DNA of 64,000 bases from Ewingella americana ATCC 33852 (GTDB lineage: Bacteria; Pseudomonadota; Gammaproteobacteria; Enterobacterales; Enterobacteriaceae). The position numbers and the translations under genes were made by a program. The stretch spans positions 112,440-176,439 of the forward strand of contig NZ_JMPJ01000026.1 in assembly GCF_000735345.1 (NCBI RefSeq), written 5' to 3'. Numbering within the stretch: position 1 is the first letter of the stretch; each line of letters opens with the position of its first letter. Positions 57,867 through 64,000 of the stretch are shown here, piece after piece. The notes beneath the pieces were generated by a model. That model saw only the letters and a program-made list of their open reading frames with translations. It ran no database searches and had not been told where the DNA came from.

Positions 57867-59294
57867 ATGTCATTTGATACTCTCGGCTTAAGTGCCGAAA
57901 TTTTGCGTGCTGTTGAAGAACAGGGCTATCGTGAACCTACGCCTATTCAGCGTCAGGCTATTCCTGTTGTGATGCAAGGCCGTGACTTAATGGCAAGTGC
58001 GCAGACCGGTACTGGTAAAACCGCTGGTTTTACTCTGCCACTGCTGAACATGCTGAGCCACTCCAACCCGCAATTCAAAGGACGTCGCCCGGTCCGCGCG
58101 CTGATCCTGACTCCGACCCGTGAGCTGGCAGCACAGATCGGTGAGAACGTGCAGTCTTACAGCAAATATTTGACCCTGCGCTCGCTGGTGGTTTTCGGCG
58201 GCGTGAGCATTAACCCGCAGATGATGAAACTGCGCGCCGGTGTTGACGTGCTGGTCGCTACCCCTGGTCGTCTGCTGGACTTAGAACATCAGAACGCGGT
58301 GGATTTATCCAAAGTCGAAATTCTGGTGCTGGACGAAGCTGACCGCATGCTGGACATGGGCTTCATCCACGACATCCGTCGCGTACTGGCGAAACTGCCC
58401 GCTAAACGCCAGAACCTGCTGTTCTCCGCGACCTTCTCTGACGAAATCAAAGCGCTGGCTGGCAAATTGCTGACCAACCCTGCGTCGGTTGAAGTGGCGC
58501 GTCGTAACACGGCGTCCGAGCAAATCGAACAGAGCGTTCATTTCGTTGATAAGAAACGTAAAAGAGAACTGCTGTCACAAATGATTGGCGAAGGCGACTG
58601 GAAACAGGTGCTGGTGTTCACCCGTACTAAACACGGTGCGAACCATTTGGCCGAGCAGTTGAATAAAGACGGCATCACCGCCGCCGCTATTCACGGTAAT
58701 AAAAGTCAGGGTGCCCGTACTCGCGCACTGGCAGATTTCAAAGACGGCGGCATTCGCGTGCTGGTAGCTACTGACATCGCGGCGCGCGGTCTGGACATCG
58801 ACCAGCTGCCTCACGTCGTCAACTATGAGCTGCCAAACGTACCGGAAGACTACGTTCACCGTATTGGCCGTACTGGCCGTGCGGAATCCACCGGTGAAGC
58901 GATTTCTCTGGTGTGTGTCGATGAACACAAACTGCTGCGTGACATTGAGCGCCTGCTCAAGCGTGAAATCCCACGCATCGCGTTTGAAGGCTATGAGCCA
59001 GACCCAAGCATCAAAGCTGAGCCGATCATCAATGGTCGTCAAGGCAGCGGCGGTCGCGGTGCTCCACGTCAGGGCGGTCAACGTTCTGGCTCCGGCGCAC
59101 CTCGCTCAGGTGCTCCGCGCTCTGGTGCACCACGCACCGGCGGCAATGGTCAACGTAGCGGCAACGGCGGCGGCGAAAGCCGTGGCGCAGGCGCGGGTGA
59201 AGGGCGTCCAGCACGTCCGGCGCGCGCAGCTAACGCAGGCCAGCGTCGCTCAAACCCGGCTAACGCAGGGCGTCGTAAACCGTCTGGCGAATAA
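57867..59294 (+). CDS. rhlE: ATP-dependent RNA helicase RhlE
   Basis: A 475-residue DEAD-box helicase. The Q motif ([10 protein letters not shown]), Walker A AQTGTGKT (45-52), DEAD (156-159), SAT, and HRIGRTGR are all present. The C-terminal tail (about 395-475) is Gly/Arg/Pro-rich with repeated GAPRSGAPR, typical for RNA contacts. It takes part in ribosome assembly and RNA turnover. ATG 57867 matches the family N-terminus ([16 protein letters not shown]), although its GGAG is a distant 11 bases upstream. Confidence 0.95.
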   Translation: MSFDTLGLSAEILRAVEEQGYREPTPIQRQAIPVVMQGRDLMASAQTGTGKTAGFTLPLLNMLSHSNPQFKGRRPVRALILTPTRELAAQIGENVQSYSKYLTLRSLVVFGGVSINPQMMKLRAGVDVLVATPGRLLDLEHQNAVDLSKVEILVLDEADRMLDMGFIHDIRRVLAKLPAKRQNLLFSATFSDEIKALAGKLLTNPASVEVARRNTASEQIEQSVHFVDKKRKRELLSQMIGEGDWKQVLVFTRTKHGANHLAEQLNKDGITAAAIHGNKSQGARTRALADFKDGGIRVLVATDIAARGLDIDQLPHVVNYELPNVPEDYVHRIGRTGRAESTGEAISLVCVDEHKLLRDIERLLKREIPRIAFEGYEPDPSIKAEPIINGRQGSGGRGAPRQGGQRSGSGAPRSGAPRSGAPRTGGNGQRSGNGGGESRGAGAGEGRPARPARAANAGQRRSNPANAGRRKPSGE

Positions 59295-59313
59295 TCGCTT
59301 CGGCTGAATAAAC

Positions 59314-59343
59314 AAAAACCGCCTCTTCGCAGGCGGTTTTTTT
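59314..59343. terminator. Bidirectional terminator after rhlE
   Basis: An AAAAACCGCCT / AGGCGGTTTTT stem with a 6-base loop is flanked by A- and T-runs, between two convergent genes. Confidence 0.9.
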
Positions 59344-59364
59344 ATGTCTATTGTTCGCGGAATT

Positions 59365-60015
59365 CTACAGCCAGATGCGATACGCGCAGCGCCGCGCCCC
59401 TTGTAAAATGTGCTCGGTGCGTTCAACCTTTGCCTCCAGCGTGGCGCTAAACACCTCCCGCTCGGCGCGGCAGAAGCCCTGACAGGCAGTGGCTGCTGCG
59501 CAGATAGGGCAGTGGTTTTCGACCAGCAGGTAGCTGCCATCTTCTTGTGGCTGCCAGTCCGCCATATAACCTTCGCGGGTGCGAATGGCGGTCAGCCTTT
59601 GCAGGCGTTCTTCCAGCGTTTCTGCCCCTTCCATCGCGAGATGATAGGCATTGCGAGTGAGTTCCTCGCGGCTGGTGATCAGCTGCTCCAGCGCATTTTC
59701 ACCCAGCGAACTGCGGATAAGCGTTAGCAACTGCACGGTGAGATCGGCGTGAGCGTCGGGGAACCGGGCGTGGCCCTGTGCCGTGAGCTGCCAGAACTGC
59801 GACGGGCGGCCTACGCCGTGCGAAACCGATTTCGGCTCCACCAGACCTTCTTTCGCCAGCTTCACAAACTGCTGGCGCGCGGCTTCGCCCGTGGTGCCCA
59901 AAATGTGGCCGGCGTCGCTGGCCTGCAATTCTCCACGAGTTTTAAGCAGCATGAGCAGGCGTTCGGCGACGCTTTGCTTAACCTCAGATGTATTTTCCAA
60001 GTGTTTGCTTGACAT
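59365..60015 (-). CDS. HTH regulator with Cys-rich C-terminus (SufR/DeoR-like)
   Basis: A 216-residue regulator: winged helix-turn-helix at about 12-85 (GHILGTTGEAARQQFVKLAKEG, with GVGRPSQFW in the wing) and a C-terminal domain with Cys169, Cys172, Cys178, Cys182 and Cys210 (CPIC-x5-C-x3-C). The architecture is that of COG2345 regulators, some of which (SufR) hold an iron-sulfur cluster. It is divergent from an MFS pump, 107 bases apart, and likely controls it. It occupies the place of E. coli cecR (ybiH), a TetR-type regulator, but is unrelated to it. Confidence 0.82.
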   Translation of the reverse strand: MSSKHLENTSEVKQSVAERLLMLLKTRGELQASDAGHILGTTGEAARQQFVKLAKEGLVEPKSVSHGVGRPSQFWQLTAQGHARFPDAHADLTVQLLTLIRSSLGENALEQLITSREELTRNAYHLAMEGAETLEERLQRLTAIRTREGYMADWQPQEDGSYLLVENHCPICAAATACQGFCRAEREVFSATLEAKVERTEHILQGARRCAYRIWL

Positions 60016-60037
60016 ATTGCCTCGTCAGATCTTAGAT
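60009..60037 (+). promoter_or_regulatory. Possible sigma-70 promoter of the MFS gene
   Basis: TTGACA is followed after exactly 17 bases by TTAGAT. The -35 overlaps the start codon of the divergent regulator, which would suit autoregulation and mutual control. Prediction only. Confidence 0.45.
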
Positions 60038-60122
60038 TACGGAACCGTTAAGTATTCCAAGTTAATTCTTGTTTAATCTTACCACAACTCAAATAGACTT
60101 TAAAAATAAAAGGGAAATACCG

Positions 60123-61553
60123 ATGTCGGACAATGAAACGGGCTGGGGCGGCTTATTTAGTACGGAAAATCGGGGCAGCGCCATTGCCCTCAGCGCGGGT
60201 GTGGCGCTGTACGCGACCAACAGCTATATCGTCATCACTATCTTGCCTTCGGTGGTGCAGGATATCGGCGGGCTGGCGTGGTACGCGTGGAACATGACCC
60301 TGTTTGTGGTGTTCTCGATTCTCGGCTCGGCACTCTCTGCGCGGCTGATGCGCAAAGCGGGTCCGCGCGGCAGCTATCTCACCGCAACCGGCATATTTAT
60401 GGCCGGTGCAGCTATCTGTGCCATGGCGCCAAGTATGCCGGTTCTGCTGCTGGGCCGTGCTATTCAGGGGCTGGGCGGTGGCTTCCTGTTCGCGCTCTCC
60501 TACGCCATGATCAATCTGGTGTTCAAAGAATCTCTCTGGCCGCGCGCGATGGCGCTGATCTCCGCGATGTGGGGGATAGCCACGCTGATTGGCCCGGCGG
60601 TGGGCGGCATCTTTGCTGAACTGCACGCTTGGCGCTGGGCCTTTGGCCTGCTGGTGCCGGTGACCTTGCTGTTTGGCCTGCTGATTTGGCGAACGCTGCC
60701 CGCGCAGCAAAAGGAAAAACGCGCCGACGAGCCTCTGCCTCTCTTTCAACTTCTGCTGCTGACCGGCTCCGTGCTGGTGGTGTCGGCGGGCAGTTTGTCT
60801 TCCCACGGCTGGGTGAATTTCGCCGGGATTGTGGTGGCGGTGCTGATGGTGATTGCCCTGCGCCAGCGTGAATTCAGCTCTAACGTTCGCCTGTTGCCGC
60901 GCAACTCGCTGTCGCTCTCTTCGCCAATTTGCTGGCTGTACATGACCATGGCGACGCTGATGATTGCGATGGGCTGCGAAATCTATGTGCCTTATATGCT
61001 GCAACACCTGCACGGCCAGACGCCTTTGGCTGCGGGCTATATCACGGCGGCGGCAGCGGCGGGCTGGACCCTAAGCGAAATGGTCAGCGCCAGTTGGACC
61101 GGGCGTCTTGCCAACCGAGCGATCATCTCTGGCCCACTGGTGTTAGGCGTGGGGTTGCTGCTGTTACTGGCTTCGGTGCCGGTGGTCTTCGGCCTGCACG
61201 CGCTTAATATTTCCGGCGTGGTGCTTGGTCTGACGCTGGCAGGCTTTGGTATCGGGCTAGGCTGGCCACACATTTTGACCCGCGTTCTACAGCAGGCGGA
61301 TGAAGCGGAGAAAGAGACCGCCGGGGCTTCGATTACCGTGGTGCAGTCCTTCTCGGCGGCGCTGGGCGCGGCGCTATCAGGGACCATAGCCAATCTGGCC
61401 GGCATGAATACCGGGCCGGAAAATGCCAGCAACGTGGCTTTCTGGCTGTTCGTGTTCTTCTTAATTCCTGCCGGTCTGGCCGTGTTAACCGCCATCCGTT
61501 CGGTAAGAAAACGCCGACTGTCGCACCCAGAAACCTTGGTCTGTAAGGGATAA
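60123..61553 (+). CDS. MFS efflux transporter
   Basis: A 476-residue major facilitator with 12 to 14 hydrophobic segments, motif C-like GPAVGGIFAELHAWRWAF, and RAIQGLGGGFLFALSYAMI. It resembles drug exporters of the DHA type; substrate unknown. ATG 60123 (MSDNETGWGGLFS) follows AAGGGAAA. Divergent from the Cys-rich regulator. No close E. coli counterpart at this locus. Confidence 0.88.
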   Translation: MSDNETGWGGLFSTENRGSAIALSAGVALYATNSYIVITILPSVVQDIGGLAWYAWNMTLFVVFSILGSALSARLMRKAGPRGSYLTATGIFMAGAAICAMAPSMPVLLLGRAIQGLGGGFLFALSYAMINLVFKESLWPRAMALISAMWGIATLIGPAVGGIFAELHAWRWAFGLLVPVTLLFGLLIWRTLPAQQKEKRADEPLPLFQLLLLTGSVLVVSAGSLSSHGWVNFAGIVVAVLMVIALRQREFSSNVRLLPRNSLSLSSPICWLYMTMATLMIAMGCEIYVPYMLQHLHGQTPLAAGYITAAAAAGWTLSEMVSASWTGRLANRAIISGPLVLGVGLLLLLASVPVVFGLHALNISGVVLGLTLAGFGIGLGWPHILTRVLQQADEAEKETAGASITVVQSFSAALGAALSGTIANLAGMNTGPENASNVAFWLFVFFLIPAGLAVLTAIRSVRKRRLSHPETLVCKG

Positions 61554-61617
61554 CGGCATTGCCTTGACGCATCGTTCAACCGTATTATTGCCCGTCATTT
61601 TTTAAGGGTTGAACGAC

Positions 61618-62547
61618 ATGCGTGTATTACTGGCTCCGATGGAAGGCGTACTGGACCCTTTGGTCAGAGAACTGCTGACTGAAGTGAACGATTACGACTT
61701 ATGCATCACCGAGTTTTTGCGCGTGGTTGACCAACTGCTTCCCGCCAAATCCTTCTATCGACTCTGCCCTGAATTACTTAATCAAAGCCGCACGCCGTCC
61801 GGTACGCGGGTGCGGGTCCAACTGCTGGGGCAATACCCGCAGTGGTTGGCTGAAAATGCCGCGCTGGCGGTGCAACTTGGCTCTTATGGGGTGGATCTCA
61901 ACTGCGGCTGTCCGTCGAAAACGGTGAATGGCAGCGGCGGCGGGGCAACGCTGCTCAAAGACCCTGAGCTGATTTATCAGGGAGCTAAGGCGATGCGCGA
62001 AGCCGTGCCCGCCGAGCTGCCGGTGACGGTGAAAGTGCGACTGGGCTGGGATTCGCTGGCGCAAAGCTTTGAAATTGCCGACGCCGTCCAGCAAGCCGGA
62101 GCCACCGAGCTGACGGTACACGGGCGCACCAAGGAAGACGGTTACAAGGCCGAGCGCATTAACTGGCAGGCGATTGGTGAAATCCGCCAGCGGCTGACTA
62201 TTCCGGTGATCGCCAATGGCGAGATTTGGGACTACGCCAGTGCCCAAGCCTGTATGCAAACCACCGGCTGCGACGCCGTGATGATTGGGCGCGGCGCGCT
62301 CAACGTGCCGAATCTGAGCCGGGTGGTGAAGTACAACGAGCCGCGCATGCCGTGGTCTGGGGTAATGACCCTGTTGCAGAAGTACACCCATCTGGAGAAG
62401 CAGGGCGACACCGGGCTGTATCACGTCGCGCGCATCAAGCAGTGGCTGGGGTATTTACGCAAAGAGTACGACGAAGCGACCGAGTTATTTAGTGAAGTGC
62501 GCGTGTTGCAAACATCGAAAGAGATCGCCGAACGCATTAACCGCTGA
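61618..62547 (+). CDS. dusC: tRNA-dihydrouridine(16) synthase DusC
   Basis: A 309-residue FMN enzyme reducing U16 in tRNA. The catalytic Cys98 lies in [17 protein letters not shown], and the first residues [13 protein letters not shown] match E. coli DusC (315 residues). ATG 61618 follows AAGGG; an in-frame TTG at 61609 is less likely. In E. coli dusC and pbpG are near each other but far from rhlE. Confidence 0.95.
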   Translation: MRVLLAPMEGVLDPLVRELLTEVNDYDLCITEFLRVVDQLLPAKSFYRLCPELLNQSRTPSGTRVRVQLLGQYPQWLAENAALAVQLGSYGVDLNCGCPSKTVNGSGGGATLLKDPELIYQGAKAMREAVPAELPVTVKVRLGWDSLAQSFEIADAVQQAGATELTVHGRTKEDGYKAERINWQAIGEIRQRLTIPVIANGEIWDYASAQACMQTTGCDAVMIGRGALNVPNLSRVVKYNEPRMPWSGVMTLLQKYTHLEKQGDTGLYHVARIKQWLGYLRKEYDEATELFSEVRVLQTSKEIAERINR

Positions 62548-62607
62548 TCGTTTTCCCTGATTTCTCCACGCGCTGCTTCAAGCACAAAAGCAAAATGGAG
62601 AAATATC

Positions 62608-63033
62608 ATGGATAACAAAGATAAAGGTCTGACCCACATCGCTTTTTCCGTCAAAGATCTCGATACCAGCATCGCCTTCTATGAAAAATTTGCCGATATG
62701 CAAGTGATTCACCGGCGCGGGGAGCGCGGGACAGATGTCGACCCGGTGGCTTGGATGAGCGATATGACCCGACCTTTTGCCATCGTACTGGCAGAAGACC
62801 CTGACTCCAAAGACACCAAGCTCGGCCCTTTCGGCCACCTCGGCGTGGCCTGTAAAACCAAAGAATATATGGACGCCAAGTTGGCTCTGGCTCGCGCCGA
62901 CGGCGTGTTGCGCACTGAGCCAAAACAGAGCGGGGCGCCCGTCGGCTACTGGGCATTTCTCGATGACCCGGATGGCAACACATTCGAGCTATCTTATGGC
63001 CAAGAAATCCGCTACCTGATTGAAAATACCTAA
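62608..63033 (+). CDS. VOC-family (glyoxalase/dioxygenase-like) protein
   Basis: A 141-residue vicinal oxygen chelate protein with paired beta-alpha-beta-beta-beta modules (THIAFSVKDLDTSIAFYEKF and FGHLGVACKT). Possible metal ligands are His10, His77 and Glu in NTFELSYG. It could be a lyase, dioxygenase or resistance protein; the substrate is not predictable. Standing alone between dusC and pbpG. Confidence 0.85.
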   Translation: MDNKDKGLTHIAFSVKDLDTSIAFYEKFADMQVIHRRGERGTDVDPVAWMSDMTRPFAIVLAEDPDSKDTKLGPFGHLGVACKTKEYMDAKLALARADGVLRTEPKQSGAPVGYWAFLDDPDGNTFELSYGQEIRYLIENT

Positions 63034-63064
63034 CGTTCGCCTGTCTCTGTGAGACAACTTTACT

Positions 63065-63088
63065 CAGCCACGGCATACTCCGTGGCTG
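63065..63088 (+). terminator. Hairpin after the VOC gene, possible terminator
   Basis: A perfect 9 bp stem (CAGCCACGG / CCGTGGCTG) with a 6-base loop lies about 30 bases after the gene. The following ATGTTGTTCATTTC is only moderately T-rich. Confidence 0.4.
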
Positions 63089-63307
63089 ATGTTGTTCATT
63101 TCTCGCTCCCCTCTTATCCTTCCATTCTCCGCGCTTCGCGCAAGTGTTCACTTACTCGTCAGCCCCTGCCATCAAAGGCGTTGTGACAGACTTTGTGACA
63201 AATGCACAAGAAAAATCCGAGTGCCAAGCCCATCAGCCTAACTTATAATTCGCCGGCAGTTTTGATGCTCCATTGATGACAACCTTCTTAAATACAGAGC
63301 AATGCAT

Positions 63308-64000
63308 GTGAAAATTCGTCTTTTGGTTGTGAGCCTGTTGGCTCTTAATGCAGGCATGATGTCTGCCACTTCCGCCGTAGCTGGCGAAAAACATGCGCCG
63401 GTTGTCGCGCCTATCGTGCAGATTGCCTCTGGCAGCGCGATGGTGGTTGATCTTAAATCTCATGAAGTGATTTATTCCCGAAATCCAGACCAAGTGCGGC
63501 CAATCGCCTCACTCACCAAATTAATGACGGCGATGGTGACGCTCGACGCGAAGCTGCCGCTGGACGAAGTGATTTCGGTTGATATTCATAACACCAAAGA
63601 GATGCGCGGCGTGTTTTCCCGCGTGAAGGTTAACAGTGAAATTAATCGCCGCCAGATGATCCAACTGGCGCTGATGTCATCCGAAAACCGCGCCGCCGCC
63701 AGTCTGGCCGCGCACTATCCGGGCGGCTACGAAGCCTTTATCCGCGCGATGAATGCCAAAGCCAAGCAGCTGGGAATGACCCACACGCGCTACGTCGAGC
63801 CAACCGGCCTGTCGCCGTTAAACGTCTCAACCGCGCGTGATTTGACCCGCCTGCTGCTGGCTTCGCAGAAATATCCGCTGATTGGTGAACTGAGTACCAC
63901 GCAGGAGAAAACCGCGGTGTTCAGTAGCCCGGCCTATGCTTTGCCGTTTCGCAACACTAACCACTTGATCATGAACCCGAGCTGGAGCATTCAGCTGACC
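63308..64000 (+). CDS. pbpG: D-alanyl-D-alanine endopeptidase PbpG (PBP7), 3'-truncated by window edge
   Basis: The first 231 residues of a serine peptidase of the S11 family. A signal peptide (about 1-25) is followed by the catalytic SLTK motif (Ser68, Lys71) in [13 protein letters not shown] and SEN (125-127) in [13 protein letters not shown]; the KTG motif lies beyond the window. PbpG cleaves DD-crosslinks in peptidoglycan. I prefer GTG 63308 (eight bases after AGAG) to the in-frame ATG 63302, whose spacing is only two bases. Confidence 0.92.
   Translation, partial: MKIRLLVVSLLALNAGMMSATSAVAGEKHAPVVAPIVQIASGSAMVVDLKSHEVIYSRNPDQVRPIASLTKLMTAMVTLDAKLPLDEVISVDIHNTKEMRGVFSRVKVNSEINRRQMIQLALMSSENRAAASLAAHYPGGYEAFIRAMNAKAKQLGMTHTRYVEPTGLSPLNVSTARDLTRLLLASQKYPLIGELSTTQEKTAVFSSPAYALPFRNTNHLIMNPSWSIQLT

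Overview
The window is a chromosomal segment of a Gram-negative gammaproteobacterium of the order Enterobacterales. Nearly every gene has a close Escherichia coli counterpart, and the order cydBX-ybgE-ybgC-tolQRAB-pal-cpoB / tRNA-Lys / nadA-pnuC-zitB / ybgS-aroG-gpmA / galETKM / modEF-acrZ-modABC / ybhA-pgl / ybhC-ybhB / bioA-bioBFCD / uvrB-ybhK-moaABCDE-ybhL / rhlE follows the 16-18 min region of the E. coli map. Several differences (an EvgAS-like sensor pair, a Fic protein, a chemoreceptor, an ybdL operon, dusC and pbpG placed after rhlE) and the intergenic repeats point to the Rahnella/Ewingella/Serratia/Yersinia side of the order. That genus-level placement is inference from gene content and recall, not a search.

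Layout. 1-7.0 kb: 3' end of the cytochrome bd operon and the Tol-Pal envelope operon. 7.1-7.8 kb: four identical tRNA-Lys(UUU) genes and a broken fifth copy. 7.9-10.8 kb: NAD and zinc genes (nadA under a NadR box, pnuC, zitB). 10.8-14.6 kb: an EvgS/BvgS-type hybrid kinase with its LuxR-type regulator. 14.8-17.7 kb: ybgS, aroG, gpmA (with a Fur box) and psiF. 17.9-22.4 kb: the gal operon with a GalR/GalS operator. 22.4-27.9 kb: molybdate regulation and uptake. 28-41.1 kb: accessory and less conserved genes (Fic, ybhA, pgl, a sigma-28-driven chemoreceptor, ybhC, ybhB, a DJ-1 family protein, curA, aphA, an amino-acid-binding protein, ybdL, a LysR regulator). 41.1-46.4 kb: biotin synthesis with a BirA operator and an ERIC-like element between bioC and bioD. 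46.4-47.1 kb: an orphan ABC ATPase with a degenerate signature motif. 47.1-50.2 kb: a 1.15 kb non-coding stretch with DnaA boxes and a LexA box, then uvrB. 50.3-55.6 kb: a VF530-type protein, ybhK, a Moco riboswitch, moaABCDE and ybhL. 55.6-56.3 kb: a 630 bp imperfect inverted repeat. 56.3-64 kb: an mdtG-like pump, rhlE, a Cys-rich HTH regulator divergent from a second MFS pump, dusC, a VOC protein and the 5' part of pbpG.

Functional links. Molybdate import (modABC, ModE) feeds molybdopterin synthesis (moaABCDE, Moco riboswitch). YbgC, TolQRAB, Pal and CpoB form one envelope-constriction module. BioC, BioF, BioA, BioD and BioB complete biotin synthesis from malonyl-ACP. Core genes look intact and ordinary. 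The less explained signals are the paired inverted-repeat element at 55.64-56.27 kb with covarying hairpins, an inverted-repeat element after aphA, the interrupted tRNA-Lys remnant, the ERIC-like element inside the bio operon, and the ABC ATPase that lacks LSGGQ. I found no CRISPR array, prophage, transposase gene or recognisable defence island.
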